A program made the position numbers and the translations under genes. From assembly GCA_964019425.1 (NCBI GenBank), contig OZ025857.1, positions 310,001-374,000 of the forward strand: a stretch of DNA of 64,000 bases. The letters run 5' to 3'. Below the pieces are notes generated by a model. That model was not told the DNA's origin, did no database searches, and saw only the letters and a list, made by a program, of their open reading frames with translations. Position 1 is the stretch's first letter, and every line of letters starts with the position of its first letter. Positions 1 to 12,955 of the stretch are shown here, in pieces. Origin of the DNA: Flectonema sp. DT1601 (lineage: Eukaryota; Euglenozoa; Diplonemea; Diplonemida; Diplonemidae).

Positions 1-339
1 AACCTTCTTTTCAAACTGAACGTTTAAATGATGCTCGTATTCGAGTGAAACTTGTAGACCTGAGTCACTCAGAGCTTTTGCTGCTAACAAATCCGATTTC
101 TCAACTCCCAACATCTTCATCGTGTTTGCTATTCCACCCAACGCAACACTCGAATACCACTCAGCGAGATCGTACTTGTTGTTGAATGTGTGCTGAACAT
201 CTTGAGGATCCTTCACGTTCTGTAACAGTTTGTTTGCATTTTCAATTGCTCGTTGCAAGTGGTGCTCATACTCTCTGATTGACTTCCCCCAAGTGGATGT
301 GGTAACAACCAACAGTCCAACCAATACTTTTCTGATCAT
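1..339 (-). CDS. 5' end of array copy 0: signal-peptide membrane protein, cut by window edge
   Basis: The 113 codons match the N-terminus of the complete copies: a hydrophobic signal peptide (about residues 1-18, MIRKVLVGLLVV...) followed by the start of the ectodomain. The ATG reads from base 339. The frame stays open to the edge of the window, so the rest of the gene lies outside. No family is recognised. Confidence 0.9.
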   Translation of the reverse strand, partial: MIRKVLVGLLVVTTSTWGKSIREYEHHLQRAIENANKLLQNVKDPQDVQHTFNNKYDLAEWYSSVALGGIANTMKMLGVEKSDLLAAKALSDSGLQVSLEYEHHLNVQFEKKV

Positions 340-1155
340 GTGGTTGAACTCTGAATGTGAGAATGAGTTACCTGATGAATAGAATTACGATTGAATAACT
401 ACCAAAATTTATTAAAATCGAAAACTAATTTAGATAAGTACTTGTAATCCGAAGGCATTGAAACAGTGAAACGATAATTATCTTTAATTAACAATTCACT
501 CATCGACATTACGTTATTAAGAGTCGTTGGGATAGAAGGTAGTTAGGGAGAAAACTTTTTTTTTTTTTTTTTTAAAAGAAATACTTTTACCTGGTTATAA
601 TAATTTTAATCACAAAGATGAGATGACGGTCTTGATTTCGGTCAAAAACGTTTTCAAAAACCCCCTCGTCGTCTCGTCACACAAGTGATAATAACATTAC
701 AGCACTCATATTGGACAGCTATGTTGGAATACAACTCACTTCGTAAATCACAATGGTGGTGTAAGTATATGACTTTGATTATAAATTACCTTCAATGGCG
801 TTACGCATCTCGTAAAACAGAAAAAATAAAAAAATGAAAGCACAATGAGAGTTAGTAGAAGTTAGTATTTATAGTTAAGTCATAAACTCGAAGGACAATA
901 GTTAGTAGAGAAGTTAGTTTTGGATTCAAAGGGGAACCTGCTCTACTCAAATCATAACAGTTACGAGTCACTGAGGATACTATCGACCCGCTCCTTGGAT
1001 TTAAAAGGGAGGAGGGATCTGCGAAAACGAAAAGCCCCTCTATCGTCATGGTCTTGTGCCGATGGAGGGTGATAGTTTAACAATGTAGAAAGAGTATTGG
1101 AATCTTGGTAATAAACAAACAAACAAACAAACAAACCATACCAACCAATCAATAA
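340..1155. other. Array spacer 0/1
   Basis: This 816-bp spacer lies between array copies. It has a poly-T tract near 556-573 and an (AAAC)n microsatellite at about 1112-1135. I see no supported gene. It is nearly identical to 7376-8192. It should hold the 3' end of copy 0's upstream region and the 3' untranslated region of copy 1. Confidence 0.6.
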
Positions 1156-3874
1156 CTAAATATCTTTCTTTGGAAACAAGTAAGAAGTGTAATTCTGTAA
1201 CCTTGGAATAGCAGTTTCCTTCACCAATTGAGAAGGCTTGACTCCGTGTATTGTTGAAGCTAACACTAGCAGTGATGCTTCAGCTGATTCGATAATGTTT
1301 TCATTGTTTTTGATAACGTTTTCAAGAACTACTTCCTCAAAGTCATGAGTGACTGTTAAGAAAACATGAACCTCAGTATCTTCAAGTGGAAGATCAGCAG
1401 TCTTAGTCAAACTGTCAATCAGATCAAACGCGCGATCGGTTTCCAATTTCAAATCTGCTTCCGTAAGACCAACAGAGCTGTCCTTTCCAAACAAGTCTCG
1501 AGAGTGTTTCTGCCAATTCGATAAAGTGATCTTCGAAGGTTTCATAGCCTCCTTGGGATCTAATTGAAGCATATTCGATTCAAGACGGAATGGAACTGTT
1601 GTGAAATCATCTACTGCTGTTACTCGTAATGAAGGTTTCTCATGTGTTTTAGTTGGATTAGGTGAGTCTTTTGAATCATCATTCTTGGTAGGGATAGTTT
1701 TGGTTTTTGCCCTATGATGGATTTCAGAACTTCCTACCGACTCAGCATGCAGACTTGCGGAATGAAACTGATTGGCAAACAACGAATCAAATATGCCTGT
1801 TTCTGGAGCACTAGGTGGTGTTGATGATGGCGTGGCTGGTCTTGCTCCCCCATCCAATGCTTCGCCATCATAGTATTTTCTTTCTCTCGTCTTAGATTTT
1901 AATTTATCATTTAGTTTACTTTCAATCATATCCATTAAGTGACCAACAAGTTGTTTTACTTGTTCTAGTTTATCAAGTGTTCCTATTGAAGTTGTTGATT
2001 TCATAATAGAAGAGTCAAATGAAATCAAATCTGAAGGAATCTGATACTCAACAAGTAATTTGATTACGTCTTGAGTCAAACTGATTTCTTTAGTTAGACT
2101 CCCTTCAGGTAGATTTAATAATTGTTCTAAATGTGGTTTTATTTGAATCACTGCAACAGCAGTAAGAGTTCCAGCCAACTGCTTCACCCGATACGCCTTT
2201 GCAAAACGTTGCATCTCTGGACTCAACGACGAGATCAAATCCCTGAACTCTCCAGGTGACGACATCTGTGAAATCTGAAGAGTTACTTCCACCTCGTCTC
2301 TATTCTGAATGATCATCGCTGTTTCAGGGATGAATGTATTTCCTGAACGTGATTGTTTTGTTTAACTTCGGTCGACACAAAAACAAAACTTCTATGAGAT
2401 TGGAGACAAATACCAACAGAAAACACATACCAGCCGCAAGCGTTCCAACCAGAAGTATGAACCCAGAAAACTGACGCGAGCGCGCATCGAACTTGACGGG
2501 TGTCGTTTCATGCCTGAAGGCATAGGTTACCCATGAATGGAGGTTTAAGGTGCCCTTAAGCTGCAGATCGATACCTTTGAACGAAAGCAATGAAGATGAA
2601 TTGGTCAAAGTCTTGGACATGACATGCGCAGGAAGAGAGATCGTTCCTTCAGGGTAGTGACGAGGCCTTCTGATGATGCTGTCGAACTTTTTCATTTTAT
2701 ATTGATCCTTAAACAACTCTTCTTGATGATAAGACATGTACTCTTGAAACTGTTGTGGAGTAATGTCCTCAGATATCGCGGACTTCAACTGATTCCTAAT
2801 TCCCATTTCAATCCACCGCAGCGCCGCTTGAGTTCCCAACGACAACGCGTCTAAATGACCGAAGGCAACAGCAATACGAACGCAATCAGAAGTGCACAGC
2901 TTGGCAGCAACAGGCTGATCGAGGATTAAGTCAACAGATTTAGAAAGACATTCCCGTTCGTGATTGTACAACACAGTCACGTCTTGGGAATCCAAACAGC
3001 TGAACTTAGAACTATTTTCTGAACTATCGACTTCCTTCACAAGTGACACAACTGGAACTGCGTCATCACACGACATGATTCCTCCTCGATAGTCAAAGTT
3101 GTATCTGTCGGAGAACCTCGCTTCAGTTTGTATGAGAAGCTCCGCATCCGATCTGATTAACTGAACTTTTGATTGAAAACATTCCAAATCATAAAGAAAT
3201 TGAATTACTTGTTTGTTATTTAGGGGAGTGTGGCAATTCTTATCGCTCCTGTCGACCACAAAATTAAACGAGAGTCCGGATCCCATCGGCGAAAGCTCAT
3301 CGAGGAACCACGACAACGGGATTGCCGTGAGGATGGACTTTCCTTTGAATGGCTTTCCTTCTGTCCGAGTTTTGATCTGCATATCCGACTTGAATTCGAA
3401 TAAAGTTTTCGTATTGCTAGGCTCTGCTGGAGTCGTAACAGAAATCTTCATAGAAGCTGAGACCTTCCAAAGGTAATCATGTTCCCTCACTGCTTCTCCA
3501 ACAAGGTTTCCGATTATACCAACCGGATATCTCTCAACCTTCTTTTCAAACTGAACGTTTAAATGATGCTCGTATTCGAGTGAAACTTGTAGACCTGAGT
3601 CACTCAGAGCTTTTGCTGCTAACAAATCCGATTTCTCAACTCCCAACATCTTCATCGTGTTTGCTATTCCACCCAACGCAACACTCGAATACCACTCAGC
3701 GAGATCGTACTTGTTGTTGAATGTGTGCTGAACATCTTGAGGATCCTTTACGTTCTGTAACAGTTTGTTTGCATTTTCAATTGCTCGTTGCAAGTGGTGC
3801 TCATACTCTCTGATTGACTTCCCCCAAGTGGATGTGGTAACAACCAACAGTCCAACCAATACTTTTCTGATCAT
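1156..3874 (-). CDS. Array copy 1: single-pass membrane protein, two exons, unknown family
   Basis: Two exons are read. Exon 1 is 3874-2431 (481 codons plus one base) and exon 2 is 2318-1156. The 112-base intron (2319-2430) starts GTATGT and ends AAACAG. Joining them restores one frame and gives 868 residues. The protein has an N-terminal signal peptide, a ~450-residue ectodomain with about eight cysteines, a membrane span (about 469-484) and a long hydrophilic tail. The tail has a variable middle segment rich in Pro, Ser and Thr. Without splicing, the frame runs on to 516 residues with a longer hydrophobic stretch and a short basic tail, so intron retention could give a second form. Location at the plasma membrane or in an endomembrane is inferred. 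The cysteine-rich ectodomain loosely recalls fusion or karyogamy proteins, but I do not recognise a family. Confidence 0.82.
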
Positions 3875-4686
3875 GTGGTTGAACTCTGAATGTGAGAATG
3901 AGTTACCTGATGAATAGAATTACGATTGAATAACTCCCAAAATTTATTAAAATCGAAAACTAATTTAGATAAGTACTTGTAATCCGAAGGCATTGAAACA
4001 GCGAAACGATAATTATCTTTAATTAACAATTCACTCATCGACATTACGTTATTAAGAGTCGTTGGGATAGAAGGTAGAATATGAGTTTATTATAAAAAAG
4101 TGCACCAAATTAAAATATAAAAAAAAGAAAAATTATAAAAACACGTTGTTCTGCTGTTCCATAATACTGTGGAATACGTAGTTTCAGGAGCCTTAATCTT
4201 ATACTACTTGTCCCTCTTAGGCCTTCATTAGTAAGTTCTGAGGGACTTCATTCCAGTTAAATAATAAATCGAAATTATCAATCGGTCTATTTCAAAAGAA
4301 CTGATTTCGTAATATCAATCGGAGCTCGCCAGGACGGGCTAGCATATATTTGCTTTTGATCAGCGTTCTATCTCTTCTACATCTGTTCGTTTTATTACGA
4401 GTGCGAGTTCTCCTTCATCGGAGCTGTAGTCGTCTTAGAAGAAGGTAGTTATTAAGAGTCGTTGGGGTAGAAGGTAGTTAGGGAGAAAAAAAATACTTTT
4501 ACCTGGTTATAAAAATTTTAATCACAAAGATGAGATGACGGTCTTGATTTCGGTCAAAAACGTTTTCAAAAACCCCCCCGTCGTGGTCTTGTGCCTATGG
4601 AGGGTGATAGTTTAACAATGTAGAAAGAGTATTGGAATCTTGGTAATAAACAAACAAACAAACAAACCATACCAACCAATCAATAA
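3875..4686. other. Array spacer 1/2, rearranged
   Basis: Compared with the other two spacers, this one has about 370 extra bases (about 4078-4445). They are flanked by a ~29-base direct repeat that contains ttattaagagtcgttggg. The spacer lacks about 380 bases that the others have between the AAACCCCC tract and the gene end. The insert resembles a mobile or recombined segment but has no recognisable coding content. Confidence 0.55.
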
Positions 4687-7375
4687 CTAAATATCTTTCT
4701 TTGGAAACAAGTAAGAAGTGTAATTCTGTAACCTTGGAATAGCAGTTTCCTTCACCAATTGAGAAGGCTTGACTCCGTGTATTGTTGAAGCTAACACTAG
4801 CAGTGATGCTTCAGCTGATTCGATAATGTTTTCGTTGTTTTTGATAACATTTTCAAGAACTACTTCCTCAAAGTCATGAGTGACTGTTAAGAAAACATGA
4901 ACCTCAGTATCTTCAAGTGGAAGATCAGCAGTCTTAGTCAAACTGTCAATCAGATCAAACGCGCGATCGGTTTCCAATTTCAAATCTGCTTCCTTAAGAC
5001 CAACAGAGCTGTCCTTTCCAAACAAGTCTCGAGAGTGTTTCTGCCAATTCGATAAAGTGATCTTCGAAGGTTTCATAACCTCCTTGGGATCTAATTGAAG
5101 CATATTCGATTCAAGACGGAGTGGAACTGTTGTGAAATCATCAACTGCTGTTACTCGTAATGAAGGTTTCTCATGTGTTTTAGTTGGATTAGGTGAGTCT
5201 TTTGAATCATCATTCTTGGTAGGGATGGTGTTGGTTTCTGGAATACTATGTTGCACTTCGTAACTTCCAACCGGATCATCAATACCTTCATTTGTTGGAC
5301 AACCTGGAACGACTCTCTTTTTCCTTTTCGGCATACCCATACTTTCTTCATCTTCTTCCTCTACGTTATCGTAGTATTTTCTTTCTCTCGTCTTAGATTT
5401 TAATTTATCATTTAGTTTACTTTCAATCATATCCATTAAGTGACCAACAAGTTGTTTTACTTGTTCTAGTTTATCAAGTGTTCCTATTGAAGTTGTTGAT
5501 TTCATAATAGAAGAGTCAAATGAAATCAAATCTGAAGGAATCTGATACTCAACAAGTAATTTGATTACGTCTTGAGTCAAACTGATTTCTTTAGTTAGAC
5601 TCCCTTCAGGTAGATTTAATAATTGTTCTAAATGTGGTTTTATTTGAATCACTGCAACAGCAGTAAGAGTTCCAGCCAACTGCTTCACTCGATACGCCTT
5701 TGCAAAACGTTGCATCTCCGGACTCAACGACGAGATCAAATCCCTGAACTCTCCAGGTGACGACATCTGTGAAATCTGAAGAGTTACTTCCACCTCGTCT
5801 CTATTCTGAATGATCATCGCTGTTTCAGGGATGAATGTATTTCCTGCACGTGATTGTTTTGTTTAACTTCGGTCGACACAAAAACAAAACTTCTATGAGA
5901 TTGGAGACAAATACCAACAGAAAACACATACCAGCCGCAAGCGTTCCAACCAGAAGTATGAACCCAGAAAACTGACGCGAGCGCGCATCGAACTTGACGG
6001 GTGTCGTTTCATGCCTGAAGGCATAGGTTACCCATGAATGGAGGTTTAAGGTGCCCTTAAGCTGCAGATCGATACCTTTGAACGAAAGCAATGAAGATGA
6101 ATTGGTCAAAGTCTTGGACATGACATGCGCAGGAAGAGAGATCGTTCCTTCAGGGTAGTGACGAGGCCTTCTGATGATGCTGTCGAACTTTTTCATTTTA
6201 TATTGATCCTTAAACAACTCTTCTTGATGATAAGACATGTACTCTTGAAACTGTTGTGGAGTAATGTCCTCAGATATCGCGGACTTCAACTGATTCCTAA
6301 TTCCCATTTCAATCCACCGCAGCGCCGCTTGAGTTCCCAACGACAACGCGTCTAAATGACCGAAGACAACAGCAATACGAACGCAATCAGAAGTGCACAG
6401 CTTGGCAGCAACAGGCTGATCGAGGATTAAGTCAACAGATTTAGAAAGACATTCCCGTTCGTGATTGTACAACACAGTCACGTCTTGGGAATCCAAACAG
6501 CTGAACTTAGAACTATTTTCTGAACTATCGACTTCCTTCACAAGTGACACAACTGGAACTGCGTCATCACACGACATGATTCCTCCTCGATAGTCAAAGT
6601 TGTATCTGTCGGAGAACCTCGCTTCAGTTTGTATGAGAAGCTCCGCATCCGATCTGATTAACTGAACTTTTGATTGAAAACATTCCAAATCATAAAGAAA
6701 TTGAATTACTTGTTTGTTATTTAGGGGAGTGTGGCAATTCTTATCGCTCCTGTCGACCACAAAATTAAACGAGAGTCCGGATCCCATCGGCGAAAGCTCA
6801 TCGAGGAACCACGACAACGGGATTGCCGTGAGGATGGACTTTCCTTTGAATGGCTTTCCTTCTGTCCGAGTTTTGATCTGCATATCCGACTTGAATTCGA
6901 ATAAAGTTTTCGTATTGCTAGGCTCTGCTGGAGTCGTAACAGAAATCTTCATAGAAGCTGAGACCTTCCAAAGGTAATCATGTTCCCTCACTGCTTCTCC
7001 AACAAGGTTTCCGATTATACCAACCGGATATCTCTCAACCTTCTTTTCAAACTGAACGTTTAAATGATGCTCGTATTCGAGTGAAACTTGTAGACCTGAG
7101 TCACTCAGAGCTTTTGCTGCTAACAAATCCGATTTCTCAACTCCCAACATCTTCATCGTGTTTGCTATTCCACCCAACGCAACACTCGAATACCACTCAG
7201 CGAGATCGTACTTGTTGTTGAATGTGTGCTGAACATCTTGAGGATCCTTCACGTTCTGTAACAGTTTGTTTGCATTTTCAATTGCTCGTTGCAAGTGGTG
7301 CTCATACTCTCTGATTGACTTCCCCCAAGTGGATGTGGTAACAACCAACAGTCCAACCAATACTTTTCTGATCAT
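4687..7375 (-). CDS. Array copy 2: same membrane protein with a different tail cassette
   Basis: Exon 1 is 7375-5932 and exon 2 is 5819-4687, with the same GTATGT...AAACAG intron (5820-5931). The product is 858 residues. Exon 1 is almost identical to the other copies. In exon 2 the segment after the shared KTRERKYYD differs completely: this copy has an acidic stretch (NVEEEDEES) and a basic cluster (PKRKKR), while copies 1 and 3 have a Pro/Ser/Thr-rich cassette. Both cassettes rejoin the shared tail at TIPTKNDDS. The basic cluster could be a nuclear or endomembrane signal, but this is inference. Function unknown. Confidence 0.82.
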
Positions 7376-8192
7376 GTGGTTGAACTCTGAATGTGAGAAT
7401 GAGTTACCTGATGAATAGAATTACGATTGAATAACTACCAAAATTTATTAAAATCGAAAACTAATTTAGATAAGTACTTGTAATCCGAAGGCATTGAAAC
7501 AGTGAAACGATAATTATCTTTAATTAACAATTCACTCATCGACATTACGTTATTAAGAGTCGTTGGGATAGAAGGTAGTTAGGGAGAAAACTTTTTTTTT
7601 TTTTTTTTTTAAAAGAAATACTTTTACCTGGTTATAATAATTTTAATCACAAAGATGAGATGACGGTCTTGATTTCGGTCAAAAACGTTTTCAAAAACCC
7701 CCTCGTCGTCTCGTCACACAAGTGATAATAACATTACAGCACTCATATTGGACAGCTATGTTGGAATACAACTCACTTCGTAAATCACAATGGTGGTGTA
7801 AGTATATGACTTTGATTATAAATTACCTTCAATGGCGTTACGCATCTCGTAAAACAGAAAAAATAAAAAAATGAAAGCACAATGAGAGTTAGTAGAAGTT
7901 AGTATTTATAGTTAAGTCATAAACTCGAAGGACAATAGTTAGTAGAGAAGTTAGTTTTGGATTCAAAGGGGAACCTGCTCTACTCAAATCATAACAGTTA
8001 CGAGTCACTGAGGATACTATCGACCCGCTCCTTGGATTTAAAAGGGAGGAGGGATCTGCGAAAACGAAAAGCCCCTCCATCGTCATGGTCTTGTGCCAAT
8101 GGAGGGTGATAGTTTAACAATGTAGAAAGAGTATTGGAATCTTGGTAATAAACAAACAAACAAACAAACAAACCATACCAACCAATCAATAA
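7376..8192. other. Array spacer 2/3
   Basis: This 817-bp spacer is nearly identical to 340-1155, including the poly-T tract and the (AAAC)n microsatellite near 8150-8172. No supported gene is seen. Confidence 0.6.
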
Positions 8193-10911
8193 CTAAATAT
8201 CTTTCTTTGGAAACAAGTAAGAAGTGTAATTCTGTAACCTTGGAATAGCAGTTTCCTTCACCAATTGAGAAGGCTTGACTCCGTGTATTGTTGAAGCTAA
8301 CACTAGCAGTGATGCTTCAGCTGATTCGATAATGTTTTCATTGTTTTTGATAACGTTTTCAAGAACTACTTCCTCAAAGTCATGAGTGACTGTTAAGAAA
8401 ACATGAACCTCAGTATCTTCAAGTGGAAGATCAGCAGTCTTAGTCAAACTGTCAATCAGATCAAACGCGCGATCGGTTTCCAATTTCAAATCTGCTTCCG
8501 TAAGACCAACAGAGCTGTCCTTTCCAAACAAGTCTCGAGAGTGTTTCTGCCAATTCGATAAAGTGATCTTCGAAGGTTTCATAGCCTCCTTGGGATCTAA
8601 TTGAAGCATATTCGATTCAAGACGGAATGGAACTGTTGTGAAATCATCTACTGCTGTTACTCGTAATGAAGGTTTCTCATGTGTTTTAGTTGGATTAGGT
8701 GAGTCTTTTGAATCATCATTCTTGGTAGGGATAGTTTTGGTTTTTGCCCTATGATGGATTTCAGAACTTCCTACCGACTCAGCATGCAGACTTGCGGAAT
8801 GAAACTGATTGGCAAACAACGAATCAAATATGCCTGTTTCTGGAGCACTAGGTGGTGTTGATGATGGCGTGGCTGGTCTTGCTCCCCCATCCAATGCTTC
8901 GCCATCATAGTATTTTCTTTCTCTCGTCTTAGATTTTAATTTATCATTTAGTTTACTTTCAATCATATCCATTAAGTGACCAACAAGTTGTTTTACTTGT
9001 TCTAGTTTATCAAGTGTTCCTATTGAAGTTGTTGATTTCATAATAGAAGAGTCAAATGAAATCAAATCTGAAGGAATCTGATACTCAACAAGTAATTTGA
9101 TTACGTCTTGAGTCAAACTGATTTCTTTAGTTAGACTCCCTTCAGGTAGATTTAATAATTGTTCTAAATGTGGTTTTATTTGAATCACTGCAACAGCAGT
9201 AAGAGTTCCAGCCAACTGCTTCACTCGATACGCCTTTGCAAAACGTTGCATCTCCGGACTCAACGACGAGATCAAATCCCTGAACTCTCCAGGTGACGAC
9301 ATCTGTGAAATCTGAAGAGTTACTTCCACCTCGTCTCTATTCTGAATGATCATCGCTGTTTCAGGGATGAATGTATTTCCTGCACGTGATTGTTTTGTTT
9401 AACTTCGGTCGACACAAAAACAAAACTTCTATGAGATTGGAGACAAATACAAACAGAAAACACATACCAGCCGCAAGCGTTCCAACCAGAAGTATGAACC
9501 CAGAAAACTGACGCGAGCGCGCATCGAACTTGACGGGTGTCGTTTCATGCCTGAAGGCATAGGTTACCCATGAATGGAGGTTTAAGGTGCCCTTAAGCTG
9601 CAGATCGATACCTTTGAACGAAAGCAATGAAGATGAATTGGTCAAAGTCTTGGACATGACATGCGCAGGAAGAGAGATCGTTCCTTCAGGGTAGTGACGA
9701 GGCCTTCTGATGATGCTGTCGAACTTTTTCATTTTATATTGATCCTTAAACAACTCTTCTTGATGATAAGACATGTACTCTTGAAACTGTTGTGGAGTAA
9801 TGTCCTCAGATATCGCGGACTTCAACTGATTCCTAATTCCCATTTCAATCCACCGCAGCGCCGCTTGAGTTCCCAACGACAACGCGTCTAAATGACCGAA
9901 GACAACAGCAATACGAACGCAATCAGAAGCGCACAGCTTGGCAGCAACAGGCTGATCGAGGATTAAGTCAACAGATTTAGAAAGACATTCCCATTCGTGA
10001 TTGTACAACACAGTCACGTCTTGGGAATCCAAACAGCTGAACTTAGAACTATTTTCTGAACTATCGACTTCCTTCACAAGTGACACAACTGGAACTGCGT
10101 CATCACACGACATGATTCCTCCTCGATAGTCAAAGTTGTATCTGTCGGAGAACCTCGCTTCAGTTTGTATGAGAAGCTCCGCATCCGATCTGATTAACTG
10201 AACTTTTGATTGAAAACATTCCAAATCATAAAGAAATTGAATTACTTGTTTGTTATTTAGGGGAGTGTGGCAATTCTTATCGCTCCTGTCGACCACAAAA
10301 TTAAACGAGAGTCCGGATCCCATCGGCGAAAGCTCATCGAGGAACCACGACAACGGGATTGCCGTGAGGATGGACTTTCCTTTGAATGGCTTTCCTTCTG
10401 TCCGAGTTTTGATCTGCATATCCGACTTGAATTCGAATAAAGTTTTCGTATTGCTAGGCTCTGCTGGAGTCGTAACAGAAATCTTCATAGAAGCTGAGAC
10501 CTTCCAAAGGTAATCATGTTCCCTCACTGCTTCTCCAACAAGGTTTCCGATTATACCAACCGGATATCTCTCAACCTTCTTTTCAAACTGAACGTTTAAA
10601 TGATGCTCGTATTCGAGTGAAACTTGTAGACCTGAGTCACTCAGAGCTTTTGCTGCTAACAAATCCGATTTCTCAACTCCCAACATCTTCATCGTGTTTG
10701 CTATTCCACCCAACGCAACACTCGAATACCACTCAGCGAGATCGTACTTGTTGTTGAATGTGTGCTGAACATCTTGAGGATCCTTCACGTTCTGTAACAG
10801 TTTGTTTGCATTTTCAATTGCTCGTTGCAAGTGGTGCTCATACTCTCTGATTGACTTCCCCCAAGTGGATGTGGTAACAACCAACAGTCCAACCAATACT
10901 TTTCTGATCAT
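8193..10911 (-). CDS. Array copy 3: single-pass membrane protein, first copy of the array
   Basis: Exon 1 is 10911-9468 and exon 2 is 9355-8193, separated by the same 112-base intron. The product is 868 residues with the same tail cassette as copy 1. The sequence 5' of the ATG differs from the other copies, so this is the upstream end of the array and probably has a different promoter or 5' untranslated region. The frame stays open upstream of 10911 but holds no further ATG, so 10911 is the start shared by all copies. Signal peptide, ectodomain, membrane span and hydrophilic tail are as in copy 1. Function unknown. Confidence 0.82.
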
Positions 10912-11866
10912 GTAGTGGAATGCTTTACCTGAGTAGGTAGAAATTATGTTTGTTTCAAACTTGCACAAATTCGAGTTACTTAAGAGTAAGAAGTGTAGGG
11001 TAATACTGTTATACGATTGAGAAACTAAAAAAAAAAAAAGAAATTGAAGCTGTGTGTGAAAAACTTATCATAATTGATAAGAAAACCACTGGGTTCACAC
11101 AAGTAAAAACCGTGTAACCAAAATATTGGTTTTTTAAGTTTTCTTTTTTTTTATTTCAGTGGATTCCTACAATTGAGATAAGAGCAACACAATACAACCC
11201 CAATTATAAAATAAAATAAAATAAAAAAAATCGCAATAAAAAAGAAAACAAGAGAGGAAGGAAATGAATAACTCGACGTTATCATACTATCGATAGAATA
11301 AAGTTTCAACCATCAAAAGAAATGCATCCAATAAATGATGCATTTCAGAGGGTAGAATTATAGTAACCCAAATCAGGGCAGATCACCCAAAGGCGATCCT
11401 TTTAAATAGACATGCGAGTAGTAACTCGCATTCAGAGAGAGAGAGAGAAGAAGAAAAAAATAAAAATACAAAACAATAAGAAATTATTGACATCACTGAC
11501 TACGGAAAGCGCATACTACGGACTGAATTACCAGTCAACAAAAGGGGGGTTTTAAGCTTTCTTGATCAAGAAAATTAATAATTTCTGTGCAGCATACAGA
11601 AAATGTTATAAATCTCTGTTGGGGAGAACTAATGTACCAGAGCGTGTGTACCCGTCATCTCCGAAGGGAGTGACAGCTTTAACAACGCAAAGGCACTAGG
11701 GGGGTCATGCTGAGAAAGTTTAACATCAACAGTGCAAAGAATGAATATCCAAATAAAGTGAAAAAAAAAAAACAGAAGATTGATTAAATAAAATACGACG
11801 GGATAAGAAAGTTAATTTTAAACAAAAAATAACAACAACACAAAAATGTATGGAATGAGCCATGTA
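10912..11866. other. Intergenic, no gene seen
   Basis: This is AT-rich sequence with several A-tracts and a short GA repeat near 11437. It should contain the 5' region of array copy 3 and the 3' untranslated region of the 11867 gene. No open frame or structured RNA is supported. Confidence 0.5.
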
Positions 11867-12955
11867 TTATAAAACGCAAACCATTCCAGGTCTGGTTACA
11901 ACAGCAGGATTTATATTATAATAAGTACCCCAAGGAGAGTGAAGTGGTATTGCTTTGCCTACTCCCTGAATGTACATCAGCAGACCTGGTGAGACAGTTT
12001 GATGATTTGCGCATCCACCTCGTGGAATGATATTGACATTTCCATCTGTGGTAGATTCAGCAGAGATGCCAGCGAATCTTGAGCTTGTCGACGATATTTT
12101 TATAAGTTGAAAAGACGTAGTTAAACAATACGAAATAAAATTCCCGTCATCTAATTGATAAGAAAACTTACTAATTATAGATTCTGGAGATGTGTACACC
12201 GCAGTTTCAACTCTCAAATGACTAATTGTAATACGTCGATTGTTGAAATCGAAATCGACATCTGTACTAACACTACTTTCTAAGAGTTTCATACGAGATG
12301 ATAACATCTCTTCATTAGAGGCATGCATAGCAGTAGACTCCCAAAAAGGTGAACTAATCTTAACATTTGCTTCAGGAAAATAAACCACTGTAGAATCATG
12401 TTCACTGTACAGCACTGACTGCGCACCAGATATGTACAAATGTCGCTCTTCATAAGAAGAATGCGTGTCTCTTATTAATATCACTGAATTAGATACGATG
12501 ATTAAATAAAGAGGATGATGACTATCAACTAACAGAGTAATAGAACAACGAGGATTGTTTTCAACGTACAGAGAGGCTTCCATTGCTGCTAATGACGGGA
12601 TCGTTTCAACTGATTTAAGAGGAGTCACATCAGAAGTAAGAACGTTATTAATATCATAATAAAGTGCTGTTCCGGTGGTAACTAGTAATGGTGTTGCTTG
12701 AGTTTTGTGTACGGATCGAAATTGAGGATTTTGTGTTAAACTTTTTACTAAATCGACATCAGAGTAAACCAATAACGAAGATGCTACCCAACAACCAATA
12801 AAAGCACTAATTGCCAACCATCGGCAGACTGACGTTATGATTTCCCTCTCTCTCCATCGATATTTGATATGACGCTCATCTCTTGATCGACGAATTCCGT
12901 ACCTGTTAACAGGTTTGAGGGGTTCAGTCGTTTTCCACATTGTTATTGTTGACAT
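11867..12955 (-). CDS. Type II single-pass membrane protein, unknown
   Basis: I place the start at the ATG at 12955 (MSTITMWKTT), giving 362 residues; the frame is open further upstream but without an ATG. A basic, Arg-rich cytosolic N-terminus (about residues 1-45) precedes one hydrophobic span (about 47-64, WLAISAFIGCWVASSLLVY). The remaining ~300 residues are Ser/Thr-rich and predicted to be luminal or extracellular. They resemble a beta-rich domain, but I recognise no family. The neighbours (membrane-protein array and SEM1) give no functional hint. Confidence 0.75.
   Translation of the reverse strand: MSTITMWKTTEPLKPVNRYGIRRSRDERHIKYRWREREIITSVCRWLAISAFIGCWVASSLLVYSDVDLVKSLTQNPQFRSVHKTQATPLLVTTGTALYYDINNVLTSDVTPLKSVETIPSLAAMEASLYVENNPRCSITLLVDSHHPLYLIIVSNSVILIRDTHSSYEERHLYISGAQSVLYSEHDSTVVYFPEANVKISSPFWESTAMHASNEEMLSSRMKLLESSVSTDVDFDFNNRRITISHLRVETAVYTSPESIISKFSYQLDDGNFISYCLTTSFQLIKISSTSSRFAGISAESTTDGNVNIIPRGGCANHQTVSPGLLMYIQGVGKAIPLHSPWGTYYNINPAVVTRPGMVCVL

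Larger units (their letters stand above)
1..10911 (-). repeat. Tandem array of a ~3.5 kb gene unit (three full copies plus one cut copy)
   Basis: Start codons of the same gene lie at 339, 3874, 7375 and 10911, giving periods of 3535, 3501 and 3536 bases. Genes and spacers are almost identical between copies, so the duplication is recent or kept homogeneous by gene conversion. The sequence above 10915 no longer matches the spacers, so the upstream end of the array falls right at the start codon of the last copy. The other end lies outside the window. Copy 4687-7375 differs by a cassette in exon 2 and by a rearranged spacer. Confidence 0.95.

Noticed and set aside
1156-10911. Array protein as a KAR5/GEX1/Brambleberry or HAP2-type fusion protein
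   Set aside because: Cysteine spacing and membrane topology do not match closely enough; left as unknown.
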